From assembly GCF_000067165.1 (NCBI RefSeq), contig NC_010162.1:3342501-3406500 (forward strand): a stretch of DNA of 64,000 bases, given 5' to 3'. The notes under the pieces are model-generated. The model did not search any database, was not told the origin of the DNA, and was given only the letters and a program-made list of their open reading frames with translations. The translations under genes and the position numbers were made by a program. The DNA comes from Sorangium cellulosum So ce56. GTDB taxonomy: Bacteria; Myxococcota_A; Polyangia; Polyangiales; Polyangiaceae. Within the stretch, counting starts at the first letter, position 1; each line of letters opens with the position of its first letter. Shown here in pieces: positions 57,569-64,000 of this stretch.

Positions 57569-59339
57569 GTGCTTTTCCCTTTCCGAGAGCAGGGGCCGAC
57601 TTGTCGTCGTCGCCCGGAGTCTTCTTCATCGCGGATTGGGGCTCCGCGCTCGCGATCTCTCGCACCTGGATGCCGCCGGCTCGTTCGTTCTTCGCCTTCA
57701 GGTAGCGCTCGACGAGCACCTGCTGCCCGATGCCGAGCCAGGTGTTCGTCAACATGTAAACGCCGAGGCCGGCCGGGAGGAAGAGCATCATCGCGGTGAA
57801 GATGCCGGGCATCAGGTACAGCATCATCTTCTGCTGCGCCGGATCGCCCTGCGGGGGCATGAGCTTCTGCTGGATGAAGCTCGAGCCGCCGAGGACGATG
57901 GGAATGATGTAGTACCTTCCCGGGGCCGACAGGTCCGGAATCACGGGGCCGAACGGGGTGTGGTAGAGCTCCACCGCGGTCTGGAGCGCGGTGTAGAGGG
58001 CGAACCATACCGGCATCTGGAGCAGCATCGGGAAGCAGCCGACGACCGGGTTCGCGACCTTGTTCTTGCGCCAGAGCTCCTGCATCGCGAGGCCGCGCTG
58101 GGCGGCGTCGTCCTTGTACCTCGCGTTGATCTCATCCATCTCCGGCTTGAGCTTGCGCATCGCCGCGGCGCTCTTGATCTGCTGGATGCTCAGCGGGAAG
58201 AGCAGGAGCCGGACCGTGATGGTGAGCAGGACGATCGCCCACCCCCAGCTGCCCACGGCGCCGTAGAGGACATAGAGGTACGAGACGAGGAGCTTCGCGA
58301 TCGGCGAGAACCAGCCGAGGTTGATGACCTCGCTCACCCCGTGGTCGACGGCGGCGAGCAGATCGCGCTCCTTCGGGCCGGTGAAGGACAGGAGCTTGTA
58401 GGTCACCGCGCCGCCGGGCGCGAGCTCGTGCTCCGGATAGGCGAGCCGTGCGCGATAGACGTGCCCGAAGTTCGGGTCCTTGCTTTTGTCCTGAAACTTC
58501 GATGATTCCCAAATGTCTTCGATCTGCGTCTCGGCTGTCGGCTGCCCTGGCCCTTCCAGCGGGATCGCGATCTTGCTGAAGTAGCTGCTCGAGACCGCGG
58601 CGAACCGCGCGTTGCCCGGGGTGCGCCGCCAGCGCTCGGCGGTGAACTCCGGGTCCTTGAAGTCGCCGGGCTCGAAGGCGTCGGGGAGCTGGCGCTCGGT
58701 CTTCTGGTCGGTCGCGGCGACCGTCTCGGTGATCCACTCCGAGATCATGCCGAGATGGCCTTCCGTCTCCTTCTGGGTTCGCCACGATGTCTGCTCGACG
58801 GCGAGCCGGTGCTTTCGCGGCTCCTGCGCGAGGTTCTCGACCGTCATCTGCACCGAGAGCTCGAAGGGACGCCCCGTGGCCGCGACGACCTTGGTGAGCC
58901 TCGTCGAGTCGTCGACGTAGGTGAACGTGCAGCTCTTGCCGTCCTGCGCCGAGAGCTTCCAGTCGAGGTCGTCGAACGGCACCTGCTGCGCGCTGCCGCC
59001 AGGCAGGTGCAGGTCCGTCCTGAGAGGCATCCGCGACTCGAGCGAGGTCGTGACCAGGTCCATCGGCCTGCGCTCGCCGTCCCCCGTCGTGTATTTCGGG
59101 TCCGTCATCCAGAGGTGCCGGAGCGACCCGCCGTGCGTCGACAGCTCAGCCTTGAAGCGATCTCCGTCGATGACGCACATCTCCGGGGGAGCGCGCTCGG
59201 CGGGGGCCGTGCTGTCGTTGACGTCGAGCGGCTGCAGCTGCGGCGCGCTCTCACCGAAGAGGAGCGGCTTGCCGAACTGGAAGAACAGGATGATGGCGAG
59301 GCCGAGGAACAGCCATTTGGCGATGTTGCTGCGTTCCAT
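57555..59339 (-). CDS. yidC: Membrane protein insertase YidC
   Basis: A 594-residue inner-membrane insertase with the Gram-negative layout: N-terminal anchor helix (WLFLGLAIILFFQFG), a large periplasmic domain up to about residue 370, then the conserved five-helix core with the LYGAVGSWGWAIVLLTITVR region, the cytoplasmic coiled hairpin (KLKPEMDEINARYKDDA), and the later helices (NPVVGCFPMLLQMPVWFALY, LPAGLGVYMLTN). The hydrophilic-groove Arg is present in TVRLLLFPL. It is followed by jag with an overlap and preceded by yidD. Confidence 0.96.
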   Translation of the reverse strand: MERSNIAKWLFLGLAIILFFQFGKPLLFGESAPQLQPLDVNDSTAPAERAPPEMCVIDGDRFKAELSTHGGSLRHLWMTDPKYTTGDGERRPMDLVTTSLESRMPLRTDLHLPGGSAQQVPFDDLDWKLSAQDGKSCTFTYVDDSTRLTKVVAATGRPFELSVQMTVENLAQEPRKHRLAVEQTSWRTQKETEGHLGMISEWITETVAATDQKTERQLPDAFEPGDFKDPEFTAERWRRTPGNARFAAVSSSYFSKIAIPLEGPGQPTAETQIEDIWESSKFQDKSKDPNFGHVYRARLAYPEHELAPGGAVTYKLLSFTGPKERDLLAAVDHGVSEVINLGWFSPIAKLLVSYLYVLYGAVGSWGWAIVLLTITVRLLLFPLSIQQIKSAAAMRKLKPEMDEINARYKDDAAQRGLAMQELWRKNKVANPVVGCFPMLLQMPVWFALYTALQTAVELYHTPFGPVIPDLSAPGRYYIIPIVLGGSSFIQQKLMPPQGDPAQQKMMLYLMPGIFTAMMLFLPAGLGVYMLTNTWLGIGQQVLVERYLKAKNERAGGIQVREIASAEPQSAMKKTPGDDDKSAPALGKGKARVRG

Positions 59340-59495
59340 GAAGTCCTTCGTCGATCCCAGGATCTCGAGCCGCGCCCTTCGCTGCGGGCGTCTCGTGACA
59401 CCTCACGAGGCCGCCCAGGGTCGCTCCGTGCGGGCTTCGCTCCGCGGCGTGTCGGGCGCCGTGCCGTAGGGGGCCTTGTCGATGGCCGAGCGGGA

Positions 59496-59879
59496 TTAGT
59501 CCATGAGGGTGACCCGGCCGCTGAAGCCCGCTCGACAAGGGGATGAGGCGTGCGAGGCGAGCTCCGCGCCAGTAGACGAACAGCGTGTCGTATCCCGCGG
59601 GTCAGCGTCCCGTTGACGCGGCATCCGGGCAGCCGCGGCACGGTGAAGACGAGGTGGTGGCGGAGGGTCGAACCCGCCTGGATGAAACGGGTGACACCTA
59701 CACAGTCGCTTCAGCGAAAGCAAGCTCCCCCGGAGCGCCCCGTGGTCCACGATGCAGGCGGCGGCGTAGCGCGAGCAGGAGGGCTCGAACCGACAGACCG
59801 GGCCCATCAACGCCACGATGAGCCTGGAGAGCGTCATCTGGTAGGCGCGGATCAGCGCGAGGAGGAGCGTCGCCAGCAT
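59496..59879 (-). CDS. yidD: Membrane protein insertion efficiency factor YidD
   Basis: A 127-residue protein. The first about 75 residues carry the family pattern: LIRAYQMTLS, PVCRFEPSCSRYAAA, HGALRGSLLSLKRLCRCHPF and HPGGFDPPP. The C-terminal about 45 residues extend beyond the typical family length with no recognisable domain and may be a non-conserved tail. It lies 71 bases after rnpA and 156 bases before yidC; the latter gap holds no gene that I see. Confidence 0.9.
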   Translation of the reverse strand: MLATLLLALIRAYQMTLSRLIVALMGPVCRFEPSCSRYAAACIVDHGALRGSLLSLKRLCRCHPFHPGGFDPPPPPRLHRAAAARMPRQRDADPRDTTRCSSTGAELASHASSPCRAGFSGRVTLMD

Positions 59880-59950
59880 GCGGTGAGCCGTGAGAGAGCG
59901 AGGAGCTTGGGGCCCAGCGCACCACGGCGCAAGGTATGCCGCGCCATCTT

Positions 59951-60514
59951 CTAGCTGCCGGCTGGGTCGGTTGGGTCGGTCGGGTCAGTCTGGTCTGGCG
60001 CGGGCGCCGGCGGATCGCCTGCGCTGCGCTCGGCCACGACCTCCGTTCGCGCGCGCGACGCGGCGGTGAGCGCCTCCTTCGCCCGGCGGCGGAGCACCGG
60101 AACCACGCCCCGAAGCTCCGCGAGGACGTCATCGAGGCCGAGCGAGCCGGCGCCAGTGCGGAGGATCACCACGATGTCGACGCGCTCCGGGAAGAGCTCC
60201 GGGAATCTCCGGAACGCCTCCCTGAGCAGGCGCTTCGCGCGGTTGCGCGCCACAGCGCCGCCCACCTTGCGCGAGGCGACGAGGCCCAGGCGAGGCGCCC
60301 CGGAGGGGACAGGCGCGGCAGCGCTCTTCGTGCCGCGGCGGGCCCCGCCGTGAGCAGCGCCCTCGGTGGGGGCCGCGACGAGGAACAGCAGGTGGCGGGT
60401 GCTGACGCGATGACCACCGTTCTGGATGCGGACGAATTCTGCCCGCCTGCGAATGCGGCGCTCGCGTGGGAACGTGGAGGAGGGCGCCGACGAGCGCGGG
60501 GGCGCTGGCGCCAT
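59951..60514 (-). CDS. rnpA: Ribonuclease P protein component
   Basis: A 187-residue protein subunit of RNase P, which matures tRNA 5' ends. The core is conserved: FPRERRIRRRAEFVRI, LVASRKVGGAVARNRAKRLL (the RNR RNA-binding motif) and EAFRRFPELFPERVDIVVI. It is longer than the usual 110-130 because of an Ala/Gly insertion in the middle and a C-terminal tail that ends in DPTDPTDPAGS, coded by a short tandem repeat. ATG at 60514, with an adjacent GTG at 60517 as alternative. It begins nine bases after rpmH. Confidence 0.95.
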   Translation of the reverse strand: MAPAPPRSSAPSSTFPRERRIRRRAEFVRIQNGGHRVSTRHLLFLVAAPTEGAAHGGARRGTKSAAAPVPSGAPRLGLVASRKVGGAVARNRAKRLLREAFRRFPELFPERVDIVVILRTGAGSLGLDDVLAELRGVVPVLRRRAKEALTAASRARTEVVAERSAGDPPAPAPDQTDPTDPTDPAGS

Positions 60515-60523
60515 CACGCCGCG

Positions 60524-60673
60524 TTACTTCTTGTAGATGGTGGGCGCGAGCCGGGCGCGGCCCTTGCGGCGGCGGTTGTTGATGACCTTGCGACCGCCGG
60601 CGGTCGCCATACGCGCACGGAAGCCGTGGGTCCGGGCGCGGCGGGTGTTATGGGGCTGGTAGGTGCGCTTCAT
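60524..60673 (-). CDS. rpmH: 50S ribosomal protein L34
   Basis: A 49-residue ribosomal protein. MKRTYQPHNTRRARTHGFRA and the GGRKVINNRRRKGRARLA region are the full family signature, with a C-terminal tail of a few extra residues (PTIYKK). The upstream frame is open, but the canonical start MKRTYQP is at 60673 with GGACC/GAGGGACC about 8-12 bases before. Adjacent to rnpA as in most bacteria; dnaA, the usual neighbour, is absent upstream. Confidence 0.97.
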   Translation of the reverse strand: MKRTYQPHNTRRARTHGFRARMATAGGRKVINNRRRKGRARLAPTIYKK

Positions 60674-60982
60674 GGCTGGTGGTCCCTCGGTCTGGACCGC
60701 GAACGGCGGCATCCTGGCCGCACGTCAAGCGGGCGCGCAAGAAAGCACGGCATTTGGCCCAGGTCAACACCAGACGACGTGGTGACGCGCGGTTACGCAC
60801 GGTTACGCACGGTCCGCACGGTCACGCGTGCGGTCGCGCGCACGGTTACGCGCACGGTCGCGCCCACGGTTACGCGCCTTGCCCACGTTCGCCGTTCTCT
60901 CTCACCTTTCTAGAGGCCTGGGTTAGCGTGTAGCCTCCGATCGACCGCAACGGTCGTTCAAAAGCGGGTCACAGGAGGGAAT
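60674..60982. other. Divergent promoter region with degenerate direct repeats
   Basis: The 309-base gap between rpmH and the OmpA-family gene contains, at about 60785-60878, around eight degenerate copies of a CACGGTTACG/CGCACGGTCG word at 10-12 base spacing. No DnaA-box cluster or AT-rich unwinding element is apparent, so I do not call it oriC. It probably carries the rpmH and ompA-like promoters. Confidence 0.5.
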
Positions 60983-62767
60983 TTGACGCGCACCGGAGGA
61001 CATGAGGGGGAAAAGCAGCACGCGCCCGCACGGGGCGTCAAGCGACGCGCGCTGGCGGCTGCTGCGGCGGGAGCCTTGTTCTTGAGCGCGCTCCCTGTGA
61101 GCGCGCAGACGAGAACGTTCTACCTGGACCGGCTCTACATGGCCGGCGCTCCCGACGACTCGATCGCGCTCTGGCGACCGCAGGTGGCGCCGGAGACGCG
61201 CTTCTTCGGGCAGTTCGGGCTCGGCCTCGGCCTCAATCCCTTCCGGGTCGAGAACATGCTGAATGACGAGCAGGCCGCGGGTCGGTTCAGCAGGGAACAC
61301 GGCTCGCCGGTGTCCTCGCAGCTCATCGGCTACTTCAACGGGGGCGTCGAGCTGCTCGACCGCTTCTCGTTCCAGGTGGGGCTGCCGATCATCGCCCTCC
61401 AGACGAGCAACCCGACGAACGACCCGAACGTCCTCGGCGCAGAGGACGCGGCGAGCCCGGCGACCGCCGCGCTCATGGACATCCGGCTCGACGGGCGGGC
61501 GATCCTGTACCGCACCGAGGATCGCTTCTTCAAGCTGGGCGCCAACGTGACGGCGTGGGTTCCGACCGGCAGCAAGCTCTCGTTCTCGGGCGACAACGCC
61601 GCGAGCGCGATGATCGGGCTCTCGGGGGAGATCGATCTCAAGTCGATGTTCTTCGTCCTGAACACCGGGGTGCACTTCCGTCCGTACTCATCGCTCAACG
61701 ACTTCGCCGTGACGAACGAGTGGAGGTGGGGGCTCGGCGGCTTCCTCCCGCTGCGGAACGGGGCGCTGCGGCTCGGCGCGCAGATCTTCGGATCGACGGG
61801 CCTCGGCCGCGACACGACGTTCACCGGCGACAACACGCCGCTGGAGTGGATGGCCGAGGGGCGGCTCGCGCTCGATCAGCGGAAGAAGGGGTGGCTCGGG
61901 GTCGGCGCCGGAACGCGGCTGTCCGGCGGCTACGCGCCGGATTTCCGGATGGTCGGGGTCATCGGCTACTCGTTCGGCATCAAGGATGTCGAGCCCGTGT
62001 CTCCTGGCAGGCGCTTCCAGGCGGTCCCGCCGCGCGCCGCGGACACGGACAAGGACGGGCTCCCCGACGACATCGATCTCTGCCCGACCGATCCCGAGGA
62101 CGGCAAGCCGCCGAACGCCGACGACGGCTGCCCGGCGCTGCCCGATCGCGACGGCGACGGCATCCCCGACATCAGCGACAAGTGCCCGGATCAGCCCGAG
62201 GATTTCGACAAGATCAACGACGCCGACGGCTGCCCGGAGGACGACGCCGACGAGGACAGCATCCCGGACGCGAAGGACGCCTGCCCCAAGGAGCCGGGCC
62301 AGCCGAGCCCCGAGCCGACGAAGAACGGCTGCCCGCAGTTCATCCGCCGCATCACGGGGTCGAGCGAGATCCAGATCCTGAAGCAGGTGCAGTTCGCGAC
62401 CGGCAGCGCGAGGATCCTGCCGAACAGCTACAGCATCCTGGACGAGGTCGTCCGGCTCTTGAAGGTGAACCCCGAGATCACGCTCGTCGCGATCGAGGGC
62501 CACACCGACAACCGGGGCTCGGACCAGCTCAACGAGAAGCTCTCGAACGATCGCGCTCACTCGGTCAGGACGTACCTGATCGAGCGGGGCGGCATCGATC
62601 CCGCCCGGCTCACGGCGGCGGGCTTCGGTCCGAAGCGGCCGATCGACGACAACAACACCGAGGCCGGGCGCCAGAAGAACCGGCGCGTCGAGTTCCACAT
62701 CCGCGAGAGCAACACGGGCGGGAACAAGGCTGGCGGCGACAAGGGTGGCGGTACCGTCACGCCGTAG
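60983..62767 (+). CDS. OmpA-family outer-membrane protein with TSP3-like repeats
   Basis: A 594-residue protein that starts at TTG (60983) with an excellent AGGAGGGA Shine-Dalgarno six bases ahead. A signal peptide (AAAAAGALFLSALPVSAQ) leads to an N-terminal beta-barrel (about 45-350), then calcium-binding thrombospondin type 3-like repeats rich in DxDxDGxPD (DTDKDGLPDDID, DRDGDGIPDISDKCPD, about 355-440), and a C-terminal OmpA peptidoglycan-binding domain (about 460-585; IEGHTDNRGSDQLNEKLSND, QKNRRVEF). It anchors the outer membrane to the cell wall; relatives act in adhesion or motility envelopes of myxobacteria. Confidence 0.92.
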   Translation: MTRTGGHEGEKQHAPARGVKRRALAAAAAGALFLSALPVSAQTRTFYLDRLYMAGAPDDSIALWRPQVAPETRFFGQFGLGLGLNPFRVENMLNDEQAAGRFSREHGSPVSSQLIGYFNGGVELLDRFSFQVGLPIIALQTSNPTNDPNVLGAEDAASPATAALMDIRLDGRAILYRTEDRFFKLGANVTAWVPTGSKLSFSGDNAASAMIGLSGEIDLKSMFFVLNTGVHFRPYSSLNDFAVTNEWRWGLGGFLPLRNGALRLGAQIFGSTGLGRDTTFTGDNTPLEWMAEGRLALDQRKKGWLGVGAGTRLSGGYAPDFRMVGVIGYSFGIKDVEPVSPGRRFQAVPPRAADTDKDGLPDDIDLCPTDPEDGKPPNADDGCPALPDRDGDGIPDISDKCPDQPEDFDKINDADGCPEDDADEDSIPDAKDACPKEPGQPSPEPTKNGCPQFIRRITGSSEIQILKQVQFATGSARILPNSYSILDEVVRLLKVNPEITLVAIEGHTDNRGSDQLNEKLSNDRAHSVRTYLIERGGIDPARLTAAGFGPKRPIDDNNTEAGRQKNRRVEFHIRESNTGGNKAGGDKGGGTVTP

Positions 62768-63065
62768 GTGGCCCATCCGGGCGGCGCGCGCGGGAGCCCT
62801 GCTGTGCGTGGTGCTCTCGCCGGCGTGCCGCCCTGAGCAGGGCACGTCCTACCGCTGCAGCTGCACCTTCGTCACGGACTTCGACGACGACTCGAGGCTC
62901 GATGTGGAGGTCTGCGCTCCGAGCGACGCCCGCGCCGAAGGCGTCGGACGTGGATGCGCGCAGACCCACGCGCCGGGCCCGGTGTCCGGATGCACCTGCG
63001 GAGGCGCCCCGGATCGCGGCCCGTGCGAGCTCGGCGCGTGCCGCGTTACGCCAGCAGCGCCTTGA
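62745..63065 (+). CDS. Small Cys-rich exported protein
   Basis: A 106-residue ORF whose start (GTG 62745) lies 23 bases inside the end of the OmpA-family gene. It has a hydrophobic N-terminal segment ending in ALLCVVLSPAC (possible lipoprotein signal, weak lipobox), followed by about 75 residues with eight or so Cys in pairs (CSCTF, CTCGG, CELGAC). It is in the same direction as the OmpA-like gene and may be cotranscribed. It overlaps the convergent DUF255 gene by 20 bases. No family recognised; Cys spacing argues for a real, disulfide-bonded product. Confidence 0.55.
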   Translation: MAVPSRRRWPIRAARAGALLCVVLSPACRPEQGTSYRCSCTFVTDFDDDSRLDVEVCAPSDARAEGVGRGCAQTHAPGPVSGCTCGGAPDRGPCELGACRVTPAAP

Positions 63066-64000
63066 GGTCGGCCGCCGTCGTGACGGGCGCCGAGCACGTC
63101 CGCCCGCGGCATGCGTAGGCGACCGCCCCGTCAGGGCGCGCGGGCTTGCCCTCGGCGACGACCTCGACCGCCGCGGCGCTCTCCGGCCGAGCCGGATCCA
63201 CGAGCACGATCGCCCGGTTCGGCAGGTACACCTTGAACGCCTCGCGCGTGAGCTCGGCCGCCGACGCCGAGCCCGCCTCGCCGACCACCACGACCGTCAC
63301 TGCACCGCGCGTCAAGCGGTCGAGCACGCACACGGTCTGGCCGAGACCGAAGGCGTTCTCGAGCGCGGTCGGCGCGAGGACGTCCAGCTGCCGCTCTGCC
63401 GGTGAGAGGTAACGCTCGTCGGCGATCTCGGAGAGGCGCAGGCAGAGGAGCGCCGCCATCGAGGCGGCCGAGGGCGCGGCCTGGTCGTAGATGTCCTGTG
63501 TGCGCGCGATCAGCGCGTCGCCGTCGTCCGGCGTGAAGAAGAACCCGGGCGCGGCCTCGTCCCAGTGGTGCGCGATCATCGCGTCGGCGATCGCGCGCGC
63601 GACGTCGACGTAGCGCGGGTCGGAGGTGGCCTCGTAGAGGTCGAGGGCCGCGTTCCCGAGGTACGCCTGGTCGTCGAGGAACCCAGGCCGGACGTCGCCC
63701 ACGGCCGCCCCGGAGCCGCCGTGCTCGCGGTTCGCGCCTGCGGGCGCGCCGTCCTTGAGATAACGGCCGACGCGGCCGCCGCGGAGGAGCTTCCGCTCGA
63801 GCAGCGCGAAGGCGCGCGCCGCGGCGTCGACCCAGGCGGGCTCGTCCAGCGCGCGGCCGGCGTCGGCGAGCGCCCCGATGAGAAGCCCGTTCCAGCTCGC
63901 GAGCACCTTGTCGTCGCGCGCCGGCCGGGGCCTCGCGTCGCGCGCCGCGAGCATCGCGACCCTGGCGCGCGCGAGCGCGTCGCGGCACCGATCGAGGTGG
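63046..64000 (-). CDS. YyaL/DUF255-family protein, C-terminal part (runs off right edge)
   Basis: The last about 318 residues of a thioredoxin-like/N-acylglucosamine 2-epimerase-like protein. The (alpha/alpha) toroid part shows the family markers RPARDDKVLASWNGLLIGALA, FLDDQAYLGNAALDLYEAT, GFFFTPDDGDALIARTQDIY and a closing CRGRTCSAPV. In full-length relatives a thioredoxin-fold DUF255 domain precedes this; here it lies beyond the window. Function of the family is not firmly known. Confidence 0.87.
   Translation of the reverse strand, partial: HLDRCRDALARARVAMLAARDARPRPARDDKVLASWNGLLIGALADAGRALDEPAWVDAAARAFALLERKLLRGGRVGRYLKDGAPAGANREHGGSGAAVGDVRPGFLDDQAYLGNAALDLYEATSDPRYVDVARAIADAMIAHHWDEAAPGFFFTPDDGDALIARTQDIYDQAAPSAASMAALLCLRLSEIADERYLSPAERQLDVLAPTALENAFGLGQTVCVLDRLTRGAVTVVVVGEAGSASAAELTREAFKVYLPNRAIVLVDPARPESAAAVEVVAEGKPARPDGAVAYACRGRTCSAPVTTAADLKALLA

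Noticed and set aside
59655..59790. tRNA-like GGTCGAACCC and GCTCGAACC T-loop words
   Set aside because: They fall in conserved yidD codons (HPGGFDPP and RFEPSCS); no acceptor or anticodon stem can be formed around them.
60674..60982. Chromosomal origin oriC upstream of rpmH
   Set aside because: No dnaA, no cluster of TTATCCACA-like boxes and no AT-rich unwinding region visible.
1..64000. Insertion sequences or prophage
   Set aside because: No transposase, integrase or structural phage genes were recognised in any frame; the duplications in the 2-9 kb region lack IS ends.

Overview
This window looks like chromosome from a large-genome myxobacterium, most likely of the Sorangium/Polyangiales type. 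The evidence is very high GC with strong third-position GC bias, abundant FHA and PP2C signalling genes, Cys-rich lipoproteins with tandem repeats, ECF sigma factors with long extensions, pentapeptide-repeat and type IV pilin-like proteins, and alternative GTG/TTG starts. The taxon is inferred from gene content; there is no rRNA in the window. I found no tRNA, CRISPR array, transposase or prophage genes.

Layout. 1-10.4 kb is a surface-polysaccharide island: the edge of an FHA gene, a Wzx-type flippase, a SAM methyltransferase, three glycosyltransferase genes (one truncated and chimeric), a P-type cation ATPase and a WecB-type UDP-GlcNAc 2-epimerase. It carries clear recombination scars: an inverted duplicated promoter/start segment, a shared N-terminal module, and a second, internally deleted copy of the ATPase 3' end. 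10.4-13 kb holds a type IV pilin-like gene and a pentapeptide-repeat membrane protein. 13-17.2 kb is a PEP-dependent dihydroxyacetone kinase operon (dhaK-dhaL-dhaM) in which DhaM is fused to HPr and a full-length Enzyme I. 17.2-24.2 kb holds a DUF2071 protein, a YheT-type hydrolase, a Cys-rich lipoprotein, a CNNM/CorC-type CBS transporter and an AroG-type DAHP synthase. 24.4-30.2 kb has two sigma factors (one apparently membrane-anchored), two paralogous exported proteins and a Cys-rich lipoprotein. 30.7-42.7 kb holds a SWIM-SNF2 helicase, a two-component pair whose kinase has an ethylene-receptor-like membrane domain, an atypical zinc-ribbon SDR protein, and a CPA2 antiporter followed by an XRE-EIIA regulator. 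42.7-56 kb is a long minus-strand block of phosphopeptide-signalling and envelope genes: zinc-ribbon/FHA, VWA/FHA, PP2C, a 45-residue acidic ORF, an ABC transporter with FHA domains, a TonB-dependent receptor carrying its own TonB C-terminal domain, and a lipoprotein. 56.3-60.7 kb is the conserved rplS ... jag-yidC-yidD-rnpA-rpmH block (membrane insertion and RNase P). dnaA is absent; an OmpA-family protein diverges from rpmH. The window ends in a partial YyaL/DUF255 gene.

The most interesting points are the ethylene-receptor-like kinase, the TonB-TBDT fusion, the membrane-anchored sigma factor, the small acidic ORF between PP2C and the FHA-ABC exporter, and the recombination scars in the polysaccharide island. 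Coordinates come from reading the sequence by eye. Family assignments come from motif recognition, not from database searches.
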